A DNA stretch of 64,000 bases from Pyropia yezoensis (taxonomy: Eukaryota > Rhodophyta > Bangiophyceae > Bangiales > Bangiaceae), in the NCBI GenBank assembly GCA_009829735.1, contig CM020620.1:28738951-28802950 (forward strand), given 5' to 3'. The notes under the pieces were generated by a model. The model saw only the letters and a program-made list of their open reading frames with translations, was not told where the DNA came from and did no database searches. A program made the translations under genes and the position numbers. Shown piece by piece: positions 52,614 through 64,000 of this stretch. Every line of letters starts with the position of its first letter. The stretch's first letter is position 1.

Positions 52614-53179
52614 AAGGGTTTACTTTCACTGCCTAAACGGGAACCTCTTTTGTTTGCATGACTTGTGTGGACTCTTTCACGGTGCCTCTGATCCAGTGCG
52701 GTCGACTGTGGGCATCGGCATAGAATATTGGGCAGACGGTGTCAACATTTTTATGTATGTAACGTCCGGCACCGTTTCTCTTCGCCTCGGGTCGTGAGTG
52801 CCCCGCATCAGACAGCGGGCACGCTTCTATGTATGTACCGACAGAGGCCGCATGCACAGGACGAGACCTCTACAAGCCCTGTCAATGGCAAATTCCTCGT
52901 GGCCAGTGGCCCCAGTCAATCACCAAGTGAGCATCACTCTTCCAACGCCTTGCATGATATTGGGGCCCATATACCATGCACGACCAACGAACGTTCTTTG
53001 AATCTTGAATATTGATATCCGCGTAGATCTTCAGCGTATCCGTCACTACTTGGCACATTCATGTTGAAAAATGTTAAATTACATATAAATCTACTGCATG
53101 TAGTTAGCATTGCTTGGGGAGTTGAAATTGACGTTGGCGGTCGGAGACATACCTGGAGCTATTACAAGCTCCTTGAAAA
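52614..53179. other. Spacer, AT-richer
   Basis: No gene is supported. The tetranucleotide tgta recurs around 52750-52840. Composition is clearly less GC-rich than the flanking regions. Confidence 0.4.
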
Positions 53180-53194
53180 GCACTTTGAGCAGCT

Positions 53195-53650
53195 GCCAGC
53201 CGGCGGCGGCGGCAGCCCCGGTCTGGAGCGGCCCGCTGGTGGTCTCGGCGGCGGCGGCGGCCGCGGCGGTACCGGCGGCGGCGGCCGCCTCGGCGGGACC
53301 GGCAGCGATAGCGACGGAGGCGGCGGCGGCGGCAGCGGCGGCGGCAGCGGCGGCGGCAGCAGCAGCGGAGGCGGCGCCGGGTGGGGAGCCGCGGGCTGGC
53401 GCAGCTGGCGGCAGCAGTGGTCGGGCAGCGGCCAGCCGATCGCCAGCCGGCGGCGGCGGCAGCGGCGGCAAGCGGGCGGGAAGCAGCTGGGAGGCTCTGG
53501 CCAGCTGGCCGCAGTGCTGGCGGCGGCCGGCCGGGAGCGGTCGCGGCGGAGGGGCGGCTGCCAGCTGTGGGCGACAGCGGCCGGGGGCCCGTCGCCAGCC
53601 GGCTGCGGCGGTGGCGGCAGAGGCGGCCTGCGGCGGCTAGCCGGTGGCCT
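53195..53650. repeat. GGC-rich array
   Basis: An imperfect GGC/GCA array with units such as ggcggcggcagcggcggc covers most of this stretch. It opens Gly/Ser-, Ala- and Arg/Pro-rich frames on both strands, none of them credible as a gene. Confidence 0.8.
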
Positions 53651-53974
53651 CGGCGGCAGCGGGGGGGGCAGCGCCGCGTCGGTGGGCGGCAGGGGTCGCG
53701 TCGGTGGCGACAGTGCTGGGGACAGTAGAGGACATGGGTCGACTTGGTGGCGACAGATAAGGGGGCACGTAGGTGTGTCTACAATTGTGTGATGCCTCCC
53801 GAGTTGCTCACGGCAATTATAACATCGGACGCTTAAGGCCTTCAAGTGCATCTCCACAGTTGTTAAAGACAACAAACCGGCTGGACAAACCCGTTAACAC
53901 GTACCAAAAATCTCAAACGACGTGGCAACGGCCCCGGTTCGTGCTAAGCACCTCAATCCATTGGCGAGAGATGA
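53651..53974. other. Spacer, nothing recognised
   Basis: After the GGC array the sequence becomes ordinary. No coding region or structured repeat was seen before the hairpin at 53975. Confidence 0.4.
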
Positions 53975-54027
53975 GCGGCTCCTGGCCTGTCGTTAGAGGC
54001 GGTCACTAACGACAGGCCAGCAGCCGC
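53975..54027. repeat. Near-perfect 22-bp hairpin
   Basis: The left arm 53975-53996 and right arm 54006-54027 are complementary at 21 of 22 positions, around a 9-nt loop. The perfect inner part is ctggcctgtcgttag. It lies outside the MITE that begins at 54190 and shows no link to a gene. Confidence 0.85.
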
Positions 54028-54189
54028 CCGTGGTGGGCGAGGCCCGACCAGGATACCCAATGAGATACTTGGGCTACTAGAATTATCCGGCATCCTTGGT
54101 CGTGCATGGTAGATGGGCCGATATTTGGTCTCTGTCTGGCCTATGCTCCCAATTCGGCATGTACGATGCTTGGGAGGACTGGCCTCATG

Positions 54190-54758
54190 CTCTGAGAGCA
54201 TCTCCACCAATGGAGCCAAAAGCCAACCCAAACGAGACACGTGACGCTACGTGGGCGACTCTGAATGGCTACTCCAGCCGAGAATCCAACGCAAAATGCG
54301 TCATACTTCAATAACGCCCCGCCAGGGGCTACTAGAGGCCGTAGTCCTCCGTATGGATTCTCTAAATCCTCAGCAGGCCAGCCCGAGAGGTTGGCGGCCG
54401 GCCCTCCTACGACGCGTGGCTGGCAGGTGGTCGTGGGCCAGAGTACCCACTGCCTCACGACCGTCTGCGAGCCACGCGTCACGCTTTTGATTGGCGCAGG
54501 TTGGCTCGGCGTTAGGCCAAAAGCCAAAACACTGAGCCAAAATGGCCCAGGGGTTTGCCCCGCTGCCGTTGAAAGCCAAAAACTCGAGCGCTCTCGAGGT
54601 GCATTAAGGTGGTGTCGAGAGCGATTAAGAATTGTGATATGACCTTAGTTTTGGAGCGTCACACGGCCCACCAGTCAGAGCCAAAGCCAAACCGCTGAAA
54701 CGGCTGCCACGTAGTTGGGTTTGGGCTTTGGGCTCCATTGGTGGAGGTGCTCTCATAG
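54190..54758. mobile_element. ~570-bp non-autonomous MITE with 44-bp TIRs
   Basis: The terminal inverted repeats 54190-54233 and 54714-54758 match for about 44 bp with few mismatches, starting gagagcatctccaccaatgg. The inside has no ORF but is full of agccaaa motifs (subterminal repeats) and a ctcgagcgctctcgag palindrome around 54580-54600. Size, TIR length and lack of coding fit a MITE. The superfamily is not fixed, and no convincing target-site duplication flanks it. Confidence 0.75.
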
Positions 54759-56964
54759 AACAGTGGGGAATGGCGGTACAGTACGAACCCTCAGAGAGAT
54801 CCAAGCAGGTGTCGCGAGAGAGCGACGCAGGCGATCCGGCAGGGCGGTCCGGTAAGTAGGGCAGTGGCGGCTACCTATCTATTTACCCCCACCGGACCGC
54901 CGCCGCCTGCTCGGTGCAAAGGGTGGAGTCGGCTGCCTCCCCAAGAGAAACAGCCGCGGGCCGCGGCGGTGGAAGGCTGCTTTCGACTGGGTCTCATCAA
55001 GGGTATGTGCATATTCAAGAGTACCAGAAGAATGAATACACTGAGGAACCAACTTCAATACGAAAGTTTTGACAATGGGTCGAAGCCCTCACACGTACAT
55101 TTTCGTTCGAATCCTTCCAAGGTACCTCAGCCACGTACATTCCACAATTTCGTAAGAGGCCACAACCAAAATCCACATCCAATCACAACAGGAAAGCACT
55201 CCAGCGGGATGAAAGTTCTTGGTTGGTGCGCCACAATACTGGTTTTCCGAAAAAGGTTCATGTCCTGAACGTTCAGACTAACGTTTGCTTGTCGATCGTG
55301 CATCAATTCCATGAAAAAGTTCGTTTCGAACATGAACTATGCTCGGCGCGTCTCTTGCTTTGCTGAATTATGTGCGTGCCCATACTCTTGCGGCTTAATA
55401 ATATTCCCCGAGTTTTAGGCTCGTGAAATGGTTAAATACCATTCTCAGTTGTTCTCCCTCCTGTTCTTGTCACCTGGTGTCCAAAGTAGGTCGACCGGCA
55501 GTTTTGATACCATCGTGGACGGCGAAAAATGATTTCAAGCGACAATTGTGGATTGCAGCCAATCAGTGCGCAGGTGTTGCTTGCAGGAGAGTGCCTCTTC
55601 GACCAAAGGGGGTTTTACCAATGGAGAATGACTGTGACTTAGAGCAATTCCTGTGAAGATTGCGGCTCTCTGCGAGAACTCTCTACCCCAGTCAGGTACG
55701 TGTGCGAAACTTCCTAGGCAAGGCATGGGTCCGAACAGACGGTGGATGATGATGTAGCGTAAGGAAAAGCCAAGGCGTGCAATTGGGGTCGGGGCACACG
55801 TCACTGCTGACAACACACCCATTCATGTCGCACACGGTTGTCCTCTGATGCTGGAAACAGCGGCATGAGAGCGTGATGGAAGTGGCCACTGTAGAAGACA
55901 GGTCGCTAGTGACCTACAGCAGTGCTGTTGTGGATGAAGACGGGCAGGCTAGTGCCATAGTCGGGGGCTAAATTAAGTGGTTCACAAGATGTTGGAAGAT
56001 TTTACGTCAGCAAAACCTCTCTCGTCTGCAATACATTCTTTGCAAAGAAGGCAGTCCGCACGACCCCAATCGAGATGTTGATAGTGCCTCAAGCAAAAAG
56101 TGCATGTGTACGTGTTGTGCAGTGTGGGCTTGATTGGTCTAGTGGCCGAGTTTTGACATGGTCACGTCACATACACGTCCACTTTTTACGGGACGCACAA
56201 TACGTCCGCTGCACTGACGATGAAAACGCTCGAACGCTGACACATGCGATGCTTGTAAGTACCGTACAGGCCAATCGACCGACCATTGATCGTACTTAGA
56301 CACCGCTCAGGTGGCTTATCACTGGCCGACAATAGAAATCATAGAATGAATAGATACAAAAAATGGGTCAACAGGTACGAAGTGAGAAGGGTAATTAATC
56401 AAGGACGGACGACAATTGTGTATGCTTCCATCCATGGAAAAGCTAAAGGTATATCTCGTGCGATTAGAGCGCGTAATATTGTTGCTGTGCAGCAACGACA
56501 GGATTTTTGATGGGCCTGAGACTTGGCAAACGGCTTCAGGATGACCCTCCCGTGGTGGCAGTATAAAGCACCCGAGCGATAATGCTGCCGAGCTCGCTGT
56601 AAAGGGTCGAATGGCAGGCCGGCATAGCACACATGCTGGAGGCCTCGCTAGCATACGCTCAAACTTTGAGTTGATAGATATTTTATGCGGATCAACGTTC
56701 TGTCAGCACTCAGGGACGCCCTCAGTGCGCCCTGAGGCGGACGTATGTTCACAGGTGGCCCCTTGCTACGCAATTTCATGCAATCTTGCTCGTATCGGAT
56801 CACGCAACGGACGGCGCTTTAGCATGCGGGGGCGTCCGTTGAAGGACGTACGAGCTGTTTTTTCATCCGGTCACTGGTTCCAGCCTTTGTGCATGTCTAT
56901 TGCGTCTTTTTGGCAACCTCGCCACGTCGTCAGTCTGACACTCAAAAGCCCGTTAGCGACGAAC

Positions 56965-57152
56965 CTGCATAAAACGTGTGAAGAGCGCGCCAGTCGATGT
57001 TTTGATGTCGCCCTCCAGGACGCAGAACACATCAAAAAGAAAAGGCAGTGCGCCAGTTGTGATGCCCTTGAGCTTCTCGTTCTTTTGGTGTGTCGGACGC
57101 CTCTCGTCGATGGCGTCTTCACACACTTCTGCTGGCGCAAAGATTGGTGTTG
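56965..57152 (-). CDS. Possible internal exon
   Basis: On the minus strand a frame open across this stretch reads AEVCEDAIDERRPTHQKNEK and GALPFLFDVFCVLEGDIKTS with strongly coding-like codon use. It begins after an AG and ends at CAG/GTT, an acceptable donor. A neighbouring stretch, 57401-57250, follows a very good acceptor (tttctttttag) and reads EDELLSQSADPSGEILIAQ, possibly a preceding exon. No family is recognised and joining was not tested. Confidence 0.25.
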
Positions 57153-57601
57153 CTCATCGGCCTTACTGCATGAGATACACCCTTAGTTCATGGCTTCCAT
57201 AGATATGTCCAGAGAGTGAGCCTAACTTCTCAGATCGGCGCTGAGCCACTAACACGCGCCATTGGGACCGACTCCCGCGTTGCAGTGCACCCAGAGGCCG
57301 AAATCGCCTGTCTGTTCTGCGAGATCTCGAAGAAAGTCAACCTGCGCAATCAGGATCTCTCCCGATGGGTCAGCCGATTGGGAAAGCAGTTCATCTTCTA
57401 AAAAGAAACACTTGACGCACCCTGTTGCCGTTCGTGGGAGCAAAGGGTTCGTCGACCGAGCAGCTTGTCGCAGTTAATGGCCAACGGAGCGCCTGTAGAT
57501 GCAAATTATATGTTTATTATTTTTGGGTCTTGGTCTTCCTCTAGTGTCTGTTCTACCAGAAAAAAGGACTAATTAATCCGGTTATGAGAATTACTTAATC
57601 C

Positions 57602-57739
57602 TCAGTAAAACATGCGCTTCTGACCCAGTGGGGGTCCGACGGATGGCCCAAATCCTTGGTGATCCTGGTCGTAGCCTGGGTGTCGCTGGCGGAGCAGCTC
57701 CACGAAGCGCTCCTGGGCGCTCACAGCTGCGTCGTGCAT
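57602..57739 (-). CDS. Possible terminal exon
   Basis: The minus strand reads 45 residues to a TGA stop: MHDAAVSAQERFVELLRQR at the start and GFGPSVGPPLGQKRMFY at the end. Codons strongly favour G or C in the third position although the surroundings are less GC-rich. Just upstream is a strong acceptor with a pyrimidine run (ttttttttatcccctag). This looks like the last exon of an intron-containing gene whose other exons lie to the right. I do not recognise the protein. Confidence 0.3.
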   Translation of the reverse strand: MHDAAVSAQERFVELLRQRHPGYDQDHQGFGPSVGPPLGQKRMFY

Positions 57740-60700
57740 TCTAGGGGATAAAAAAAATCGTTGATTCCAATTCTGTTTTCATAATGAGCAGGTGATCTCG
57801 GGAAGCACCAAGCAAGAAGCATCCGAAAACTGGATTGATTATTCCGAAAACTGGAATAATTAGTCACAAAAGGATTTATCAATCCAGTCAGTAGAATAGA
57901 CACTTGAGAGTGCTTGAACCTGTAAAACGGACGTCAGGCTGTGCCCCTAGTTTTCTTTCTCACAGCTGAATTTGTTTATCATCTCAGGAGCCTAATCTGG
58001 GCAAACCTTGCAGGACCAAGTCTTGCTTTGATGATCTCAGAAAAGCTAGGGCGAGTTCGGACATACCCTGCTCTCGAATACTACACACAGAAAGTATCAC
58101 CAACGTATCCATAAACTAACGATAACGAGCAATATCTGAGATAGTCTTCCAAGCAGTCCTAACATCTGTGAAGCACATTGGCAATGGATCGCTTCATACC
58201 GCCCATTGTAAGATATGACGTATTGATGTTCCCCCAAATTTGGTCGACCCGAACAAGAACAACACTGCATGGGCAACTCTGTGAGCCAATCGCGTGCTGG
58301 CAGCTGAGGGTGATCCATTAGCGCGCTCTCGGGGCCCGATCGCGTCAGAAGATGACTGGCTGAAGCCACAGTGGGCCTCGTACCAATCTCTGATCGGTCA
58401 AAACACTGTTGTTTTCTCATCTGAGATCGCCGGGGGTTCCGCCCACCTCTGCTCGTTCCTCTCTGGAACAGTTGTCCAGCTTGGCACGGATGTTTAATTC
58501 ACTCGGTTCTCCCCTCCATGGGCTCGGGGTCCCGAGAAATCGCAGATCGTACACTTTGCACAACAATGGAGGCTGACGCGGAACTCTCATTGGTCAGAGA
58601 GGCGTCCTGTGAGACATGTCATTGGTCAATAGACTGTCGTTCTTGGTCATGTCCGGATTGGCCAATTTGGGAGACCTGCAATACAGCTCTTTCGACTGCT
58701 CTGTGGCCGCCACAAAGAGCAGCAGCGTTGATCTAGAAGCATGAGTGACCCTCGGAAAAGACGTGAGGACCATCCCAAGCATTTATTCAAGGAATGCTCG
58801 ACCAATGTACATAGAAAAGAGTTGGAAGCAGTCACAGAGGAGCACTTCACTGTATGAATGTGAGGGCTTAATGCTTCACATAGACAACGACATTTGCGCT
58901 AAGTCCTGCAGAGTACCTTCAATAAGTGGTATACAATGGCAACTGCGGAGAAAATGGTCAGTCAGAATTTTCCCTCGTGCCCGGAAATGCCAGCTCAGAA
59001 GTATCACGGCGGGGGAGATAGTATTATGAATGTAATCATTGTTTAACACCAAACCAGAATCATGTTGTTGCTGAGGTCGTGCGAAACGTAACCGTGCGCT
59101 GCGTCAGGACTGGTTCGACTGAGCCAGAGAGAGTGCAATTGGGAGCCAAGGTCACTGAAATTTGATGTGCACCTATCTCCAAGACCACTCCATGTAGCTT
59201 TTGACGTGTCCAAGACGGCGTGTCCGGCGTGCAAGACATGTGCTTGCAGTGAGGAAGAGCCCGATGAATTCGTTCTCTCCATACTTGGGTACGGTAAGCC
59301 CTACTGAGGTAACCGAATGCAAAGTCAACCTCGTCGGGAATTCGGCTTGGCGCAGGCAAAGGGGGGGTGGAGAATACGACGGCAATAAGAGCGGATCTGG
59401 GTGATTGTACGGGACTGTGGCTGTGGCCGAGGTGGCGCAAGTACCCCGTGAGGAAGAGGCGAGCGTAGAAGATGCAACCCCGTAGCAGACGTGGCGCGAC
59501 GGCCGTGGCGCGGCCCGAGGGGCGGGGGGGAGGGGGTAGGAAGGTGGAAACAAAGGATATCGGAAAAACTGAGAGCTCTGGCGGGGGCTGGGCAGGAAGC
59601 ACTCTTCTTCTACCCGCGCACACACAAGCACAGTCGTGAAAGGGCCATTACCCGCTAACATGCTGTGAAGCAATCCCACGCTAAATTTAAGAAACATGTT
59701 TCACCTCTTGTCCTGAGAGCAATCTCCAGGGACAGCTGCTCAAACGTTCTTAACACCGTTTTGTACTTAATCGCGAGCATATCACATGCTAAAAAGAAAC
59801 CGGCGATTGTTCCCGGAGCAGTCCATGGAGCGGTTCCTGCAGAAGGTTCAGGAAAGGTAGATATGAGTGCAGGTGACATTCTTTTCGAGGTTTTGGCTTT
59901 GAGAATCTTGAAGGCGAGCCTCGAGCGGTCCTCGAGAAGCATTTCAACAGGTAGCCCGAACAACGACTCGTCGACCACAGAACTTCTCTGAATCTATTGC
60001 ACGTGCGCCAAAAAGGACACATGCCGAGAATGACCTGTAAACACATTCCCCACAGATGCCGCGCCGTCCGCGGGCCAGGCGAATATTGAATTTGGTCTGC
60101 AGACTGAGTTGCAGTCTCGATGTACATGAAGGGGCCCTCCAGCCTAATTATCATCCTGTCCCCTGTGGGGGGACCGCTGTGATTACGACAAGAGCCGAGA
60201 GAGAACTTTTCTAAAACTGTTGCTCCTGGAGCACTCAGCCACCAGGGCATGTCTTAATCCTAGCTTGGACGGGGGGGGGCTTGGAACTGGGGTGGCCGGG
60301 CCCAACACGTGGACCGATTCTTTTCAGGAACTATTGCGGTTCCTGGGTAAACTTTTACAGTGTGACTGTGTCAGGGAAAGGCTGGGGGGCCTGGTGGCTC
60401 GCAGGGGTGCTTCTGATTTGTGTGTCGGAAAGCGGAGGACCTCACGGGATCATCTGCTAATGGCCACTCTCGAAGGCAGGTTCCGAAGGGCGGGCCCGCA
60501 GGTCCACTCGATGACCGCTACAAGTGCAGGATCCCATCATAAACGGGGAAATCGATCAGATCCAGGCATGGGCCGCTACAGGGCCACTTCGCTCACCCTC
60601 TCATTGGACACCGACTCGAACGCGAGATAAAAATTTGAAAAAGTGATGCGCGTCGGAGACCCGCCCACGCGCATGTATACTTTGGACGAACGTGCCAATA

Positions 60701-63058
60701 TCTTGTGTTAATCCAGAACCAGACTGGGAAGCAGCTTGCGAATTAGTCGGATACTATCGTGAGGACTACTCCTTAGCGCACGATTCTAGTTTCCAGAAGA
60801 TGGGGACCAAAAGCTGTTCAGTGGGGCCACGTTGATTGCGTGGTCGATCACAGGGTCTCCTCCAAATGGCTGAGAGCCTTTCTGAGAGTCCCAGTAGCAG
60901 TCCCTCAGGACAGCCTTCAAAACCTAGGATTGAGGAACAGCGATGAATCGACCATGCCGCATCCCGAGCATACCATTGGTCAACCCACTCTCGTGTCATC
61001 GTTTTTGACTTGAACGCCAGAGTTTGGACTCCTGCAACACAGAGACATACAGACGAGAACAGTGGGACTCCTCGTTGGCGCTGTGGGCTACCAAGGACCA
61101 TTGCGTCTGTTATGTCGGAAAGATGTCCTCAAGTACTCTGACTTCATCAGTTCAAAGCCAACGAGTGTCCCGCTAGTGATGAGTTAAGGAGTTGCCCTCG
61201 AGATGACCCATGGAAGTGCCTCTCCCATTTCTGGCCGATCTAGATGCACTTAATGTTTGTCGTGCGAAAGCAGTAGATACTTAATGCAGCTCGGCGAGCT
61301 CTCTCTTCCTAGGCTCTTTCGCTTTTCTCCGCTTGTCGCCATGCTGCACGACTTCTCCTCTCGCTGAGAAAGTCATGTGTTCTCCAGCGGAAGGTCGGAG
61401 AATCTCAAGTACTATGGGAACCAGGCGAACTGCCTTCTTTGAACTGCCTCGATGCGCACGTGTATTGCGCTTCCCAGCCAATGGGGAGACGCTTCCGAGG
61501 AAAATATTCCAACGAGCGGGCGCAGACGATTGGTATGGGTGGCTACTCTGTTCATTAAGTGCCTTGGAACACTCAGTCTTCGGACGCCTGTGCCTCAGTT
61601 CGACGGACATCAAGTAGGTAAAACGATACTTCTAAGTAGATAGAATAAGATGTCTATAGTACTCGGTCACATATGACGGGCCAGAGATTTGCGCTCCGGA
61701 AAATGGTACTCTCTTAAGTACTGGGAAAAACAGTGTCTTCCGCGAACTGCGAACAGTCATACGTCAACTCGCCCTCTCTGCGGGAATGAAGGGCCGCGGC
61801 TCCCACAGGTTCATGAGTATCGCGAGTACCACAGCAAGGAGCATCCATTCGCAATCTCTGCGTCCTCATGCTAGCACTAGACATGGCGGACGGCACTTTT
61901 TCACGTCCCAATCTTGAGCTTGAAATTCACTCCAGTACTTTGAACAACATCAATGCCTTGGAAGTTAGTCCACCTCGATCATCTAGTATTGCTACACCTG
62001 GAACTACGTACGGGAGGAATAGGACGTACTTAGGTTCGTCGTCATTTTGCGCTTGCTCGTTAGTCTGTATTCGCTATATTTCACTGTACTCCATACTTCA
62101 AGCCAATGGGGCGCTCGGATCCCAGGCCTGGGAGGTCCTCTGACCGCCATGGCCTAGTTTCTAGACATCCCCTTGCAAAAGTGTGAAGTTCCGAGACGGC
62201 CGCCTCAGCAGATTGCGGGCTCCACGAGCACGTCGAACTGGAAGGTCGTCCCAGGCGGCTCTTGATTGGAGAGACCCCGTACATATCCATTCCGACCCCA
62301 GTCGTCAAGGAAAAAATCGGGTGATCAGCAATATGCGACACTTCCCGAATGTCCTTTGGAACGTAAGTGCCAGATCATGTGAAAAGGAACGGCAGCGAAG
62401 GAGGACTACGAAAGAAAAATAGCGGAAAAAGAAGCATAATAGGAAGTTTCTGAGCAAAGCCGAGCTGAAATGACGGGTTCAAGGAAGTGCAAGACTCCAG
62501 TGCATTTGACCATGAGTCTTCTGCAAAGAGACACAGTGCAACATTTTTACCGCAACGACGTAGATAGACAGAATTACCCCGTAAGCCAACGCGTATCGCC
62601 CGAATGCTACACGTCTGGTCAGGCCGCTTGACGAAAAGGGATAAAGCTTAACAAATAGTTGGCATGGTCACGCACTTTTGTTGGCGTCTGGATTTTGACA
62701 CACCCCTCAAGACCAGGGATGGCAGGAATAAAATGTCCAGGTTAGACTACTTTGTTAGTTGTCACCACGTATTTACTTACTAATTGTCTCATCGAGTCTG
62801 TTGCACTGTTGAACCTGAGGAGAGCAGGCAATCACATCAGGAATGAACATCATCTCATTGCCACAATGTACATGACTCCAGTCGTCACCACGCCGTCGTA
62901 GTGGTAGACTCTATAGATCTACCTCATGAGTTGTTGTCTAGCAGGAGAAAGGGTGTGAGGAGACGATGGTTGACGTCGAGGCGGAAAAGAGGGTCCAAGA
63001 GATCTCATTGGGTGAGGGTAAACATCACTGTCGGCACGTCACATAATGTGGCACGCAG

Positions 63059-63201
63059 TCGTTCTCGATTTCCTGGAGACTTCGGTCGGGCGACAGCTGT
63101 GGTGGCCGCTCAAAAAGGCCGGGCGCTGGTGTCCTGCTGCGGTGCTCTGGTGCCGGAAGACGTGCAGGTGGCTTTGAAAGTCCGGTGCTTGCTGTGCGCA
63201 G
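63059..63201 (+). CDS. Possible internal exon
   Basis: The plus frame reads FPGDFGRATAVVAAQKGRAL and then VSCCGALVPEDVQVALKVRC with coding-like codon choice. It starts after an AG at about 63058 and ends at GCAG/GTACTT, a good donor, after which the frame soon stops. It could be an exon of a short-exon gene. No family is recognised. Confidence 0.2.
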
Positions 63202-64000
63202 GTACTTGAGAGTCATCGACATTGGTACGTGAAGGCCATCGTCGCTAGATTGTGAAGGCCACTGGACACAAGGCGCTGCCCCTTCAGAGCCTGGTCTTGG
63301 GTACGCGCGCAATCAAGGTGTTTCGTTCAAAAACGGCCCAAAACCCCATGGTTGCCGTACCAACTATATGAGCCAAGGAAATGCACGAAACAGAACGCGC
63401 GGTAGATTTTTCAGTATGCCTCAATAGTACGGCAAGGTTCGGTCTGGCAACGATTTTCAGATCTAGCAATTTCTTGCATTTTGGCTGATGCGTGCAACAG
63501 CAACAGTGTGTTGCAACAATGTCTGAGCCGCTTGTGTCCGATTTCCTGTCATACAATTGGCTGAGAAGCTATTGCGCAGGACTGTCGTGCTGCGCACATC
63601 AGACAATATTTCAGAAGACAGCGTTTGTGAGCGCAAGAGCTCTTCCCGCTCTTCCCCCAGAATCCCTCGGAGACCTCTAATGGCCTTGATGTCATGGAGA
63701 GTGCGGGTGAAGCGGAGCCATTACCGGGAGCGGCGATTACTTGATATGTTATTGAGCCCTTCGTCTGAGATAGTGCTCTCCGTCTCATGACGTGCTGGCG
63801 CTTTGAGCACGCAGTGGGGTCACTGTTCAACCAGTGAGCGCATTCTCGTGCAAGCACGAGCGTTAAAACACGCACACCGGTGGCTTCGAAAGCCCATAGA
63901 ATATCTCATAGAACGCATGCAAGTCGCACAAAGCAATAAACGAAGACAATCGATCATTTTAATCAAAGGCGAATCGCAATTATTGGTTATCTCCATCAGA

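Larger units (their letters stand above)
54880..64000. other. Less GC-rich region without long ORFs
   Basis: From about 55 kb to the window end the DNA is clearly less GC-rich than the rest of the window and contains no long ORF. The longest frame, 56611-57186 (191 codons), does not look like a protein family. A few short exon-like stretches with good splice sites are listed separately. The minus strand around 61440-61281 also ends in a basic, coding-looking segment (KRRKAKEPRKRELAELH, then stop). CCAAT-like motifs cluster at 58580-58670. No RNA gene or known domain was found. Confidence 0.5.

Noticed and set aside
53061-53792. 243-codon plus-strand frame
   Set aside because: Most of it is a translation of the GGC array. 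The first 45 codons alone do not resemble a known protein.
59060-59623. 187-codon minus-strand frame
   Set aside because: Pro/Arg/Ser-rich, in conflict with other frames, and no motif or splice pattern supports it.
1-64000. tRNA, rRNA, CRISPR or telomeric repeats
   Set aside because: I looked for tRNA A- and B-box-like motifs (for example around 55105 and 33918), regular spacer arrays and telomere-type repeats. The tRNA-like motifs have no partner or lie within coding sequence, and nothing else was found.

Overview
The window looks like nuclear DNA of a GC-rich, intron-poor alga. A red alga of the Porphyra/Pyropia type is the best guess. The host genes that can be recognised are a chloroplast-type Ski2/ISE2-like RNA helicase and a BASS-family (bile acid:sodium symporter) carrier. 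They sit among long G/C homopolymers, GGC/CCG repeats and many transposable elements. The organism is inferred from composition and gene type, not from a marker gene.

Layout. 1-3.1 kb: gag-protease end of a Ty3/Gypsy-like LTR retrotransposon on the minus strand, running off the left edge. 3.9-5.2 kb: an unassigned gene with 39-residue internal repeats. 5.2-10.8 kb: very GC-rich low-complexity DNA with no recognisable gene. 11.1-11.9 kb: a possible glycine-rich secreted protein. 12.3-12.4 kb: a tiny MITE-like inverted repeat. 13.3-13.9 kb: a degenerate ~50-bp minisatellite. 14.0-18.2 kb: a dismembered large DNA-transposon transposase, split by an LTR-like insertion, with the coding for its C-terminal part on the opposite strand. 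18.5-19.2 kb: an unassigned minus-strand ORF. 21.6-24.7 kb: an unrecognised convergent gene pair. 26.4-31.6 kb: remnants of at least two LTR retrotransposons on the minus strand, with a diverged leader repeat present twice. 32.2-33.2 kb: a GC-rich minisatellite. 33.8-36.5 kb: an intact 902-codon P-loop NTPase with a C-terminal nuclease-like domain, of the Crinkler/RHS kind. 38.9-40.7 kb: the Ski2/ISE2-like helicase, split over three frames. 43.3-48.0 kb: a PIF/Harbinger transposon with convergent transposase and NAM/Myb-like accessory genes and a striking T-tract hairpin between them. 50.8-52.6 kb: the BASS transporter. 53-55 kb: a GGC array, a near-perfect 22-bp hairpin and a ~570-bp MITE. 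55-64 kb: clearly less GC-rich DNA without long ORFs, holding only a few short exon-like stretches.

The host genes (helicase, transporter) are unrelated neighbours and I see no operon or pathway linking them. Most of the window is mobile DNA. The most interesting genes are the intact NTPase-nuclease with short inverted repeats near both ends, the unassigned convergent pair at 21.6-24.7 kb, and the Harbinger accessory gene with its RGG-rich extension.
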